DNA from: Entoloma clypeatum
Taxonomy: Eukaryota > Basidiomycota > Agaricomycetes > Agaricales > Entolomataceae
NCBI GenBank assembly: GCA_963565915.1
Contig: OY751494.1
Coordinates: forward strand, 620,001 to 684,000
DNA: 64,000 nt
Direction of reading: 5' to 3'
Shown here: one piece after another, positions 43,392-55,393 of the stretch
How the letters are laid out: each line of letters opens with the position of its first letter
Numbering within the stretch: the first letter of the stretch is position 1
Notes under the pieces: model-generated
The model's input: only the letters and a program-made list of their open reading frames with translations
Told to the model about the DNA's origin: nothing
The model's database searches: none
Translations under genes and position numbers: made by a program

Positions 43392-45586
43392 ATGATACCG
43401 TGGCTCCTGCTTCTCCCTCTACCACTTTCTGTTCTAGCTGGCGTAGACAAGACATTTGGCGTCAGACCCGACCTAGTACCGAAATATACACCTCTCAGCA
43501 ACGGGAACTGGAAGTGTTTGGACGGATCGAAGGAAATTCCTTGGGCGTTCGTGAATGACGACTCTTGTGATTGTCCAGATGGAAGTGACGAACCAGGTGC
43601 GGATATAGTGTAGAACTATTGTTGGAAGGTTGCTAAAACTTGGATATTGTCAGGGACTGGCGCTTGCCCCAATACCGTATTCTATTGCCGAAACAAGGGG
43701 CACATTGGCGCGACGATACCCAGTTCCAGAGTGAAGGACGGCCTTTGTGGTAAGCCTTTTTCTCACATGTAAATCAAATATTGACTGGGCACGAAGAGCC
43801 CGATTGCTGCGACGGGTCTGACGAACGTCCCGGAGTTTGCACAAACAGGTGTAAGGAGATTGGTGAGGAATACAAGAAAAAACGCGATGCGGAGCGGAAG
43901 ACTCAGAAGACTGTACGTCGCTATCAACAGCCCTCTTTTTTCCCCCTCAAAATACGAAATAGGGTGCGAAAATACGTTCAACGTATATCGCGTTTGCCCA
44001 CAAGGAGAAGAAACGCCTTGAGGTGCTCCTAGAAAATACCAGCCAGTCAATTGAGGCTCAGGAGAAGGAAGTTGCTCGACTGAAAGGTTATTCCGTCCGA
44101 TACAAACCCGTATATATTCTAACACGTGCTGTCCACCCAGACGTCGCCGACCGGACTGAATCCATGTCACAAGCTGCGCTCGAGCACAAGCAGGCATCGC
44201 GTTCGTCACGCGGCCACTTTACCCCCTATCTTAACTGACAACTGCGATAATTGCAGCACTCTATACCTCATTATTGGAACACTCCGCTGCGCTCAAAGCT
44301 CTCCAGCAAGAATACAAGAAGCACCTCGAACGTGAAAAGGCACTCGGTGACATTCTCAATACCCTGCGCTCAGGATACAACCCCAACTACCAGGACATGG
44401 CCGTCCTCGAAGCTGTTCGCGGTTGGGAGGAGCTTGCTAAACTACCACACATCAACGATGTTGGCAAGGACTCCACGACGGAGGAGGCAAACGAGAATCA
44501 AGGCACTACCAATAGCGCTGAGAGCAAGGAGGAAGAGGAGGAAGATGAAGATGCTTGGACTCCTGAGAAGCTTGAAAAAGACCTTGACACCCTTTTGAAT
44601 GTCGACCACGTCTCGCTCTTGTTGGCCCACGACGAACATGTTCAGACCCCTCATGAGGAACCCTCGCTTCGTGAGGATATCTTCTTCCCGCTTATTACTA
44701 TGCTGATGGCCTATTCTATATAGTATTTGACCTGACGTCCTATCTTCCTGATTCTATCCTACCTCAATATGAAGAATTCAAAGCAAAACTTGTCGGTGTG
44801 CTCAGAACACTCGGGATTGTTCACGGGCCTAACAGCGGTTCTTCAGGTAAATATTCACATGCTCTCTCATTTCTCTGTCTCATAGTACAACGTCCATCAG
44901 CCGACTCTTCACGTGCCCGCCAGGCCTTTAACGATGCAGAGACCCTGCTCAACAATCTCAAGGAAGAGAAAAAGAAGGCAGTGGAAGATCTCGGGGATAT
45001 CTTCGATCCCGAAGGGTTCGGTACTGAGGGTGAATGGAAGAAATTAGAAGGACTCTGTCTAGAGAAAGAGCATGGAGAGTAAGCATCTCGTGCGATGCCG
45101 TGCGGGCATTCGTGATCTCAACAAACCTCCCGCAGCTACACATATGAGCTCTGCTTCTTCGACGAGGCCAGACAGAAACCCAAGTCTGGTGGGACTACTT
45201 TCAGTCTGGGGTACGGCCATATTCCTCTTGCAAGCCTACTACCGTTTCTAATCACATCGCACAGACGATTCGACTCCTGGAATCCATCACCGGATCTCAA
45301 ACCCGGTGAACCCGAATACTACGAAAAGCAAATGTACAAACGCGGCACCAGGTGCTGGAACGGTCCCGAGAGGAGTGTCATCGTGCGTATCCGGAACTTT
45401 CTTTCCTGGCTTTGTCTTTTTGTCCTAACATGATCTGCGTGACAGCTTCTGTTGACGTGTGGAACTGAGAACGCGCTCTTGAGCGTACAGGAGCTGGAGA
45501 AGTGCGAGTACCAGTTTACAGGTACGACGCCGGCGTTGTGTCTGCCGTTGAAGGACGAAAAGGGATCAAATAAAGATGAGCTTTGA
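43392..45586 (+). CDS. gtb1: Glucosidase II beta subunit (ER quality control)
   Basis: Non-catalytic partner of glucosidase II; it recognises N-glycan mannose and keeps the enzyme in the ER. The chosen ATG at 43392 gives a signal peptide (MIPWLLLLPLPLSVLAGVDK); an in-frame ATG at 43353 is an alternative. Exons give KTFGVRPDLVPKYTP, cysteine-rich LDLa-like DDSCDCPDGSDEPG and EPDCCDGSDERPG, a coiled coil (LENTSQSIEAQEKEVARLK), then an acidic stretch (EEEEEDEDAW). The C-terminal MRH domain has TFSLGRFDSWN, RCWNGPERSV and ECEYQF-type cysteines. The protein ends SNKDEL, an ER-retrieval signal. Complete and convincing; exon edges are approximate. Confidence 0.93.
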
Positions 45587-47699
45587 AATGTACATACTCC
45601 ATGTAGGAGATCGGATTGGAGAATTTGGATACAGGGGTTCTCTTTCCTCTTTCTTCGGCGCATACTCAGGGACCCATCTTCAACTTAATGAGGTCGCTCA
45701 TTTGCTACGCCGCTGGTGCTGGTGTGACGCGTACCAAGTAGTAACATGCATAGGACCCCGTTTCGATTTCACTGTCCACAGGCTTAGCCTCCGCCTCCTT
45801 CCTGCTACTTATACGTCCAGGTGATGCCGGAGGATCTGCTGCGATTCCAGTGTTGTCAAAAACAAGGTCCACTGTCAACGACCGGTGGGGCGGAGATATC
45901 TCTGAACAGGTATGTAACGTTGGACTTGCTGTTGGACTTGCCGATTCGACCCCGAGCCGACATTCAAATGTTGGCTCGCGTCGCTAGACAATGTACACGA
46001 ATGTTATACGGAGAGGTCATGACACGACTCAATCTACGTCCTTGTATTTTTCGAGGGACTGTTAGGTTACAGCAGGTCAGCATTATGAAGACATAGACAT
46101 CTTGCCGTTCCCTTCACTCATCTTCTCGCCCAGAGACATCAAAGCGCGGGCTGAATTATGCATCAAGATTTTATTCTGGCTTCCATGGACTGTTCCACGC
46201 GGAATGCTCTACGGTGTGTCAAATTCTATTCCTGAGATCCATAACATGAAGTGGTGTTCTAAATACGTTAGGGATGCACCTGGCCCCCCTTGGCATTTCT
46301 ATCAGGATATTCATGTTCGTTTGTTCATCTTGAAACCATACTTGGCGTTTTCTCTACTAGATCTCGGGGCTTCCAAGGTGGTGGGCCCGCGCCAACCTTA
46401 TTATCATGAAAACGTGGTCTTGAACTTCATTGGCCCAACTCCAGGTCCTTCCGCCACGCGTACCTTTGGTGCGCTGGATCCTTCCACAGACGCCACCTCG
46501 TTGTCAGCCGCAGTGCACTTGTTGCACTCAAAACCGGTATCATTGGTACTCGGCATTGCAGGTGGTATATAACTTCCACTTCGGTCTCGGTCTTGGCCGT
46601 TTAATGGCGGTATTTCGATCCAAATAAGCAGCCAGTACTAATTAATGACAGCAAAGTCATGTTACGGAGGGCTTGGCGCTTATGTTCTCTTCTTGCTGGG
46701 TAATCGAGGGGTAATGCTTCTCCCGTTCTCGATGCCCTTTGCAACTGCTAATGAAATTTACGGGGCTCGCTTTGTCTTTTAGATGATGGTCTCCGGTCCT
46801 TCACTCGTATACTTGGCGAAAACATCATGCACTGACAACGCCCCATCCGAGATTAAAATATATTGTCACTCGGAACAAATGCTATCACGACGATGATAAA
46901 TCTGGTACGCGAACCACGATCTGATCTCTCCAGCGTGTTCAACATGCAGCTTCAGGTTCGAGCCATTCCGGTACTTTGCATAGAAACCGTGGGTTTTCTA
47001 CAGCGCCTTGCAAGTAAGTAGTAGGTTACTCAGCTGGTGAATTCCCGTTATGTAACTGTTTTCCTTGTGTTTTCCCCTACCTAGCTCCGAGTGGCTTTGG
47101 TTCTCATCCTCAAAGCTGCGCCACATCATCACCACCCTCCAGTCGGTACGTTGTGTATGAAATGGTTATTCAGTTCTATTTTGGTACGCCCCTTGCATTT
47201 GTGTAACCTTTGATTATTTTGAGCCCTGTGATCAATGCGTTGCAGTGATTGTCTGTGCGCAATGTTCATGTACCCAGCTGTCGTTAATACTCTTGCCCAA
47301 TGCGAAAGAGTCTGTTAATCCCACGTCCAGTGGTCATCGAGAGAGAGAGCGGTGATAGCTCCCGCCAAGCTGAAAAAGGTGCGAAGTAGGATACCTTGAC
47401 TCGCCGAGAGCCGTTGCGGCGTTACCATGAACTTGAATCGCACAGGATGTCAGCTGTAAGTATATTATATTATTGCTTATTCTGTTCATTCATTCGATAG
47501 ATTGTTTTACTTGGCTACATACCAACAAGGTGACGACCCCATAATTTTATGCAGGAGTGATAATCTGGAGGGAAGCTGGTGTCCCGAAGTTACCCGAAAT
47601 ATATAACAGTCACGTGATAATTCGGGCCGAATCAGTGAGGTTTTCCAGTGGAATTCTCTTCACCTCTTTCCACCTCCACGAAAAACCAAAAAGACGATC
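45587..47699. other. Intergenic region with unassigned ORFs
   Basis: Plus-strand frames at about 45821-46096 (YVTLDLLLDLPIRPRADIQM) and 46102-46572 (RAELCIKILFWLPWTVPRGM) look protein-like and might be exons of one unknown gene, but no start, family or join is convincing. About 46630-47640 appears non-coding and includes the promoter of the malate dehydrogenase gene. Confidence 0.35.
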
Positions 47700-48995
47700 A
47701 TGCTTGCTCGCTCAGCCATCCGTGCCTTCGCCACACCCTCTTCACGCCTTTTCTCCTCTTCTTCTGCTCGCCAGACCAAGGTAGCAGTTCTTGGAGCGGG
47801 AGGAGGAATTGGACAGCCTCTTTCGCTGTTGTTGAAGAGTGACCCTCTGGTTACATCGCTGAGCTTGTACGATATCCGTGGTGCACCTGGAGTGGCTGCA
47901 GATGTTAGCCATGTCGACACCGCGAGCGAGGTGATCCCATTGAGTTCGTGCTTATGAGCTGTCATTTACACGTATACCAAGGTCAAAGGATATACCGCCG
48001 ACCAGCTCGACGAGGCACTGGAGGACGTCAAGGTGGTCGTCATTCCCGCTGGTGTGCCAAGAAAGGTTGGTCATCCAACTATTGTTTTGACAACAAAATG
48101 TGACGCAGTTGTTCTTCCCTGTAGCCTGGTGTAAGTGAATATGTCATTTCAACATTATATATGATTCTCAACTTCGGGCTCGTATAGATGACGCGTGACG
48201 ACCTATTCAACGTAATGTCTGATCCTTACGCCCCTCGTTCTATATTCACATGGTTGCCATTTGTAGACAAATGCCTCCATTGTCCGCGACCTTGCATCAG
48301 CAGTCGCCCGCGTGTCTCCTAAAGCCCACATCCTCGTCATATCTAACCCCGTCAACTCCACTGTCCCTATTGTCGCCGCCACTCTGGAGAAGGCAGGTGT
48401 ATTCGACCCCGCCCGTCTCTTTGGTATCACCACCCTCGACGTTGTCCGTGCCACCCGTTTCCTCGCTGGCATTGCTGGCACACCAACCTCCGAGACGCAA
48501 GTCACCGTCGTTGGTGGCCACAGCGGACCCACCATCGTCCCCCTGCTCTCGCACAACTCACACGGCAAGTCTGTATCGGGTGAGGCCTACGCTGCCCTTG
48601 TGCACCGCATCCAGTTTGGTGGCGATGAGGTCGTGAAAGCGAAGGATGGGGCAGGTAGCGCGACACTCTCGATGGCTTACGCTGGTGCCAAATTCACCCA
48701 CTCGCTCCTCCGGGGATTGAACGGAGAGAAGGGTGTCGTGACACCTACCTTCGTGAAGAGCCCCTTGTTCGCTGACCAGGGCATCGACTTCTTCTCCTCA
48801 AATGTCGAGCTCGGCGTGAGTATTGATTCTCTCTGATAAATCGAGTCATCAATGCTGACGGCACCTGGTTAGGTTAACGGTGTTGAAAAAATTCACCCTA
48901 TCGGCAGCTTGACTGCTGAGGAGCAGAAGCTTCTGGAAGCTTGCTTGCCGGAACTCAGGAAGAACATTGAGAAGGGCAAGTCCTTCGTTGCATAG
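47700..48995 (+). CDS. mdh1: Mitochondrial malate dehydrogenase
   Basis: Oxidises malate to oxaloacetate with NAD in the TCA cycle. The ATG at 47700 starts an Arg/Ser-rich targeting peptide ([20 protein letters not shown]). The NAD-binding loop [19 protein letters not shown] follows, then [20 protein letters not shown]. Introns (about 47944-47981, 48065-48125, 48132-48188, 48210-48268, 48816-48872) are short. Substrate residues sit in [19 protein letters not shown] and [10 protein letters not shown]; the catalytic His is in [15 protein letters not shown]. It ends [16 protein letters not shown] with TAG at 48993-48995. Complete and typical. The targeting peptide separates it from the cytosolic isoform. 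Confidence 0.96.
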
Positions 48996-49637
48996 ATATT
49001 TAGACATCGAATATGATCTCTTTCTTGCATACTGTTTGCGTGAATGCTCACCATCGGGAAATTCAAGTGCGTTCCTGTCCTTAAGGTGCAATTCGCTCAA
49101 GCAACGCCTGAAGGCCTGAAGAATCTATCCTTGCGCACGGATGTCACTCGCTGAGGAGAATCACTGTTGTGCCCGTGCCTCACCGATGACACCGTCGTGG
49201 AAAGAATTTGGAGCGAGTCTGACAAGCGCATGCGTTATTGACCACTTGAAATAAGTGAAACGAGCGAAAGACAGATGATTAAATTCCAGCTGGGTTAACA
49301 ATGTAAGGTACAAGTACAGGCCGTACAACATCGGTAGGCCACCAATAAGTATACAGCATGAAAACGAACTGAGAATGCTCAGCCTGGAGCCGAAAGCCGC
49401 TCTAAATAAGGCCTCATGACTTTTGCAAAACCCTCCAGACGACATCTCGTTACTAGGGTACGAACTCTTTTCTCTCCCGATGATCTCCAGGCTCAAGAGC
49501 GCTCAAGTCATGGTGTTTTTAGGCCACCTTCTCGACTTAGATTAATATATAATATAAGGTCGTCCGTGCATGTATACATACGGTAAGGTGAACTAGTACC
49601 CAGATACATTACCGTCTTGCGAGGATACATTTTCCAT
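48996..49637. other. Intergenic region, convergent 3' ends
   Basis: Between malate dehydrogenase and the HNH gene. Nothing supported. Confidence 0.45.
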
Positions 49638-50890
49638 TCAATCTAGAACTTTGTTTCGACTAGCGCCCCGTTCTTCTTCTTCCTTTTTCTGTTTTTCGGC
49701 AGCCCATGCTTGTGGGGTGATTCCCTTGAGACTCATGATCCGGAAGTTCATTTCATCCATCGCCTGGAGCATCCCATCCCAGAGATGTGAATCGTGCTGT
49801 CCCTGCATCGGCGGAGTAGGGGGGCTCCAGTCGGGATCGCGTGTATCATCAGATTCGTCCGAATCCATGCCATGGGACAAGGCTCCATCGCGCCGCAGTA
49901 TTGGGATAGACCTATAATGGAGTGAGAAATATTTTTGCATCACAACTTCGACCTCTGGGCCGCCTTTCCACTCCTTATAGGCGGCAATACCGTATATGTA
50001 GTCAAGGAGAATAGCGGGAGGAGCTGGGTATCCCGTTCCCGTGCAGAATACATCGAAAGGAGGAGTTGACGATCTTCCAACTGGTGGCACCAAGTATTGT
50101 AATGTTATGCGGTTGAGCGGGGTTGGACCTGCTTCGACCCTCGGAATGTCGCTAGGACTCAGCGCAAAGTTTGGTGTCTAAGAAATTGTTCCAAAATGAA
50201 TTAGCCACCGAACTAGGTCACGCACCCGTAGGAAAGCGATCTTTCCAACTGCGAAGTTCGCGTGTAGATCCTTACGCAGGAAAATCCCGTTCTCGACAGC
50301 GTCAATTTCAGAAACTTCACGATCTTGGGCGGATTCATATAGAATTGAACGATCTTGAATAATTCTGTTCATGTACTGAATGAAAATATCAACAAGTCAT
50401 GCAAAAGGGGGTACTGAAGCGTACCTCATTGCCTTTGCAGTGCGGGATTATGTGAACTGCATCGCACCCTTCTTTTGCCTCGCCCGTGATAACACAATTC
50501 TCCCCATCACGTGCGATAACATCGCTTCGAAATGCGTTACGGCGTTGTGTTCGCTCGGAGGAAGTGATTCGATCGTTCGAACCATTGAAGCCAACGAAGA
50601 TGAAGTCACCTCATGGGTAGAGATAAGACATGACACATACATTAGGGAACGAAGAGTAACTCACCCTGATGTAAATAATAATAACTATCAGCGATATCAT
50701 CGAACGAAGCATCGTAATCGACAACGGGTCCACGGGCCGATTCACAAAGGTCCCCGTGGGCGCCACATACAGCGAATGTAACAAATCGAAGCCATTTCAA
50801 GGGGCTCAGAGAGAGTCTCCTGATGGCATCCAGAGGTACAGACAGGATGGGAACGGGGCCACTGGCGATGTTCACACAAATGTTGACCAT
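49638..50890 (-). CDS. HNH-endonuclease-domain protein (agaric family)
   Basis: Belongs to a family often expanded in mushroom genomes. The true ATG at 50890 gives MVNICVNIASGPVPILSVPL and LSPLKWLRFVTFAVCGAHGD, then ARGPVVDYDASFDDIADSYY. A further exon carries FRSDVIARDGENCVITGEAK and the HNH signature CDAVHIIPHCKGNE. The next has NGIFLRKDLHANFAVGKIAF, supplying the Asn and second His. The C-terminal exon is acidic then charged and ends at 49638. The metal-binding His/Asn/His and flanking Cys residues are all present, so catalysis is possible. The biological role is unknown. Confidence 0.8.
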
Positions 50891-51851
50891 GTCGTTGCAG
50901 TTAGGTAACCTGCCTGTCTCTGATTACTTGTCTGAAATACACATTGTACCAGATCTCTGTAAGTTCAGTCAGGTAACTGAGCTTTATGCTGTTATGTGTG
51001 CTCACGATTGTCCAACGGGTTCAGCTTCTGAGGAAAACACAACAAGCAAGGTAGCTTCCTGACTCGGAGTTGATATGATCAATGACAAATCAATCAATGT
51101 GGCACGATCACCTGATTATGGCAGCTTGTTAGTGAGACATTCCATTCACGATAACTTACGAAGATCCAGTGCCGTGTTCTGCAGCGGCCCCCAACCCACT
51201 TGAGACTGCAACGCGACCCCGGCCACTGTGGTATATTTTCCTCGGCATCGCCCGAGCCTTGCTTGATGGTAAGCAAACGATTAGCGTCATTGAAAAGTGA
51301 TGGTGTTTGATGAAAAGTTTTTGGCGCTGCGAATGTGTCGAAGGAGCGTGACACGTGGTGAAAGCATGTATTGTTGATTGTGATGGCATCTTACATCACC
51401 TTCCTCGTTCGGTTCAAAACTCTTTACTAAACCTTTTTGTGTTGTCTTCATCGTGCCATCAAACCAAGAACAGGCGAATATAATGTCTGCAAAACTCCGA
51501 ACGAGGCAGGCATGATGTGACATCTCGAAAAGAGCCCGCTCGACATGATCTGATACTATCTCAGCGATGTCATCTAGGATTGACTGTGGACGTGATGCAA
51601 AAGATTTCACTTGTTTGGCTTACTTGCAAGATTCGCACCGCTACGGACCACTTTCATCACATTCAATCGCGGCTGACTGTCATTGACTGCCATCTGGCAG
51701 TGCCAATGCCCAAATCCGGATGCTTCTTTTCGACAACTCGGAACAACAGCGATGGCTCTCAAAAATTACTTCATATTGGCGACCCACAAAAGCAATGCCT
51801 CTGATTTCACGGTGTGCTTCGTACAACCATAATTCCCGGATTGTCCGCGAC
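50891..51851. other. Divergent intergenic region
   Basis: Shared upstream region of the HNH gene (minus) and the membrane protein (plus). A minus-strand open frame at 51390-51610 (SILDDIAEIVSDHVERALFE) looks protein-like but starts with GTG and has no join to a gene. Confidence 0.35.
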
Positions 51852-54800
51852 ATGAGCGCCAAAGCCCACTTTCAGAGTCTGCGTTTGCAGGACGAGGGCA
51901 CCACGGATGCGCCACCTCGGTCAGAATCATTGACCCCCGTCAGACAATCCGCGGCAGATGCCCCCAACGACTTCACGAGCTTTGAGAATATCAGGGCTCT
52001 CTCACCTAACCGTCATCTCTCAATCTCCAACAGACCTCGCGATTCCATCTCTTACTCCAATTCCTGGCATTATAGTAATCTCAGCCCTGAAACCCAGAGC
52101 GGGAAGCAAGAAACCCACTTTTTCAACAGCGCAGTCTACCACTCTCCCCTTGAATCCCCCGCTTTGGATGCAAGAACAGAGAGCCTGGTTAGCGATTGCG
52201 AGAATTTGTCGATGTCTAGCTCACCGCTCACTCTCATTCTCCCACTCCCACCCTACGACGACCCGAACTTTCCATCCCCCGGAATACCGCCCCCGATGTC
52301 CTCCTCGTGGTACCGCGGCGGCTGCCAGGGGTCGACACACATACCAAAACGTCCTCAGCAGCACCCATTCGCAAAGAACTTTGAGCCTCCGAGGTGGCGA
52401 CGCATTTTATTTCACGTGCTGATGTGCGTGATCGCGTACCCGCTGATGACGATATTCACGGTGATGGCGAGGGGGAACACGTTGTTCTTCACCAGATTGG
52501 TGGTGGGTCTTGGATGTGGGCTGGTGGGATTTTTGTTGGGACTGAGTTTGCTGGGGCTGGGGAGGGCGTTTTTGGAGGCGGCGAGTGAGTGAATGGCCGT
52601 CCGTGTTTTCCTTTGGCGTTTAATTTGTTCGTGGACAGCCTGGGCAACGGTGATCCATCAGTCCTGCGTAGAAGATGTCCCTGGAGTTAAACTGAAAGAT
52701 CTAGCGGCGAGTTCGGTGGATGGCACGAGCGCATTACCTGCGTTTCTCCTGCTATGGGACCGGCAGATGTACCCCGGCGCTTCGAGAAAGAGGAGGTCTC
52801 ATTACGAGTCAGTTCCTCGTCACGGTTTAGGTGTTTTATTTCTCATTCACTGAGTTTTTCACCCAGTCAACGTCCTTGGTCTCTTTTCATTCTATTCTTC
52901 CTCATCGTAGTCTTGATCGCAGGCTCTCTTCCATTTGTTCTTGGGCGCCTTGTCGATATTACGACTACAGTCAAGGTAGTACAGTTTTTGTCCATCTTGC
53001 GCCGGGCGTTTTTCCAAGCGCTTACATGTGTATTGTTCAGCATCAGCGAGACAAATACCAAGATATTGCCATCTACGGCGACAACTCAGACACGGACATC
53101 TCGCATGCCTCTAAGCTGCGACCGCTATTTGATGTGAGTCTCTCGTCTATCGTTCTTAAGAACCTGGATAAAACCTCCGTCTTAACAGAACTTTACTTTC
53201 ACGTGGACTCTCTCCCCCTTTTCCAGCAACGGGTACCAAGTCCCTCCAGCTGTGACATTCCAATTTCAAAACGATTCAGTATACTTCTCGGAGACGAGTC
53301 CATCACAGCTATTGCCCAATGGCAGCGGCTTCGGGACATTCGACTCGGAACGGATAGATTGGGCGACAGAGGGCAACAACGGGAAAGTGTTGACGTTGTC
53401 GGACATAACAGTCGATCCGACCACGACGAATGTGGAGCCTGGGTCAATTTTGAGGTCAGTGCTTTTCTTTCTTTTTGTGTTTTTGTGTTCTCAAGTACAG
53501 ATTCGATAGGTTTCCGAAGTGGGGAACGAGGATTCATTGTGTGTCGGTGCCTGACATACAAACCAACTTGTAAGTTACTCCGCGACCCACCTCTTTTTCC
53601 CTTCGTGAAACACCTATATTTTTGGAGGGTTGCCAACTCTTCCAGCGGCTTCACCTACATTTTCACGCCCATTTCGGTGATCCAAGCTCTGTCTGCGTCA
53701 TTCGGTGGTGCCACGGTCACTGGGGCTTTCCCCCCTTTCAATTCGAGTAAGGTCTTGCGGGGAAATGATACAATACCTCCGAAGATCAATGTCAGTGAGA
53801 TTGCCGTTGGAGGTGAGGGATTTTAGATGTGCGCCAGGCTTCCATTTGACATGCGGATGCTTCAAAGCTGCTTTTCATGATAATGGAGTGGCGCATAGCT
53901 TTTTTAGCAAACCTATGTCGCAGGGTAGGTGATCGACATCTCTTCACAAAGAAACGAACGCGCTTATTATTTACAACACAGGCAATGACGGCCAAGGCTG
54001 GATAAGCTTCGAACAGGTCCTCGTTCGGCTCAATACAACCTACACACCAAACGGGACATTTCCGGTGCTCAGCGCGCACAGCGTACCGGACGTGTCAGGT
54101 AATGCGACACATATCGGGTATGACGCTGCTGTGTGCATGCAGCTCTTCGAACCGTGGATTGTGGAGGTGTACAACAGCACAACGGGTCCGGGTTCGGTCA
54201 GACTTGTTGGAAGGGGGAAGGTGGTGTCATCGGTGAATACGATTACAGGGGACGACGGTGGAGAGAAGAGGGTTGGTCCAAGGATTGCGAGTGGAGAGGA
54301 AACTGGGGTGCGAACGGAGCTCAATTCAACGCGTCTTTGGGATGTGTAAGGGTTTCTTTTTTTCAGTTTGTCGGGGATGTTTGACTAATGGTTCGGTCTG
54401 TCGGATAGGTATGTTGTGGCTCATACGAATAGTGTCAACGAGCTGTTGAAGGTTGGTTCTTTCCTGTTTTCCTAGACTCGAATCCCTCCTCTGATCCTGA
54501 TTCCGCCCAGGACAACGGACGTGACTCGGACTACGTTCCATCGCAAACGGTACACATATTGCAAGAATATCTCCGCGTCCGAAGTTTAACATCAGGTTCC
54601 TCTAGGTCATCTCTTTCACTGACGGTTGTGGAGCATACGGATATACCTCCCTCTTACCAGACGAATTTGCACAAGCTCGGGGCCGCGCCGATGCGACCAA
54701 TATTCTTCGCTTTTTTTCCGGCTCTGGCCTGATCCTCGGCCAGCAGTACCATGACCTTGTCATATCCAGCGCGTCAGTCAATCCAACTAGCATGCTCATC

Positions 54801-55037
54801 ACTCTAACACTCGTGCTTACCGTCGGCCTGATCGCGGGGTTCTTCGTGCCGCGGTTGCCACTGGGTATGCCGAGAAGGGGCTTTGAGCTTTATACATGGA
54901 TAGCGGCATTCCAAGCGGAGGAGCTGGTGGGTGAGAGGAGTGACAGAATTGACAGGGAGAAGGGAGTGTTGCGAAATATGGAGCTGGATGAAATTGAAAG
55001 AGCGATGGGGGATTTGAAGTTCAGGTATCCAAACTAA
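51852..55037 (+). CDS. Multi-pass membrane glycoprotein, conserved in fungi, function unknown
   Basis: No function is known to me. The chosen ATG at 51852 (MSAKAHFQSLRLQDEG) begins a Ser/Pro-rich cytosolic part; an in-frame ATG at 51720 is possible. Helices follow: RILFHVLMCVIAYPLMTIFT, LVVGLGCGLVGFLLGLSLLG and, after TWATVIHQSC and an intron joining HYD to QRPW, SLFILFFLIVVLIAGSLPFV. A long luminal or external part has many N-glycan sites (FNSSKV, NATHIG, VYNST) and EF-loop-like acidic stretches. A final helix MLITLTLVLTVGLIAGFFV precedes a cytosolic tail ending FRYPN. Two frames overlap at 52640-52830; I read them as one gene because the HYDQRPWSLF join is phase-correct. Confidence 0.65.
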
Positions 55038-55393
55038 CCCTGTGTGGAGGTTGAGGAAGGGAGACAGACATTTCAAGTTAAAGCATGGACTCGTTTCGTC
55101 TTCGGAAAAACAAGTTGAAAACTTACGAGTCGAAAAACGGTACCTACCTCCAGGGCCTAAGTACAGGGAAATATTTATTATTGCCATAGATATCGTTTTG
55201 GACCTTAGGTGGATGTAGATTGTGAATCGACCTTATCAGCCTCTATTTTTTGTGAATGTGTATGAAATTGGAAGTATCTACTTCAGTGACTAAGATATCG
55301 CGTCGATTCAGTCGCGTCGACATGTTGAAAGACGCGTTGGTCACATGACGGCCAACCTGTGTCTGACCTTCACAAATTCTCTTCTGGGAGCCG
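55038..55393. other. Intergenic region upstream of cyclin C
   Basis: AT-rich, contains GTCGCGTCGAC-like palindromic bases near 55311, no gene supported. Confidence 0.4.

Noticed and set aside
51287..51610. Possible extra upstream exon of the HNH gene
   Set aside because: The HNH protein already has a natural start at 50890 that matches the usual N-terminus of its family, and no phase-correct join was found.
52754..53137. Separate gene starting MGPADVPRRFEKEEV
   Set aside because: The phase-correct join HYD-QRPWSLF in the other frame continues the upstream membrane protein, so a second gene start is not needed.
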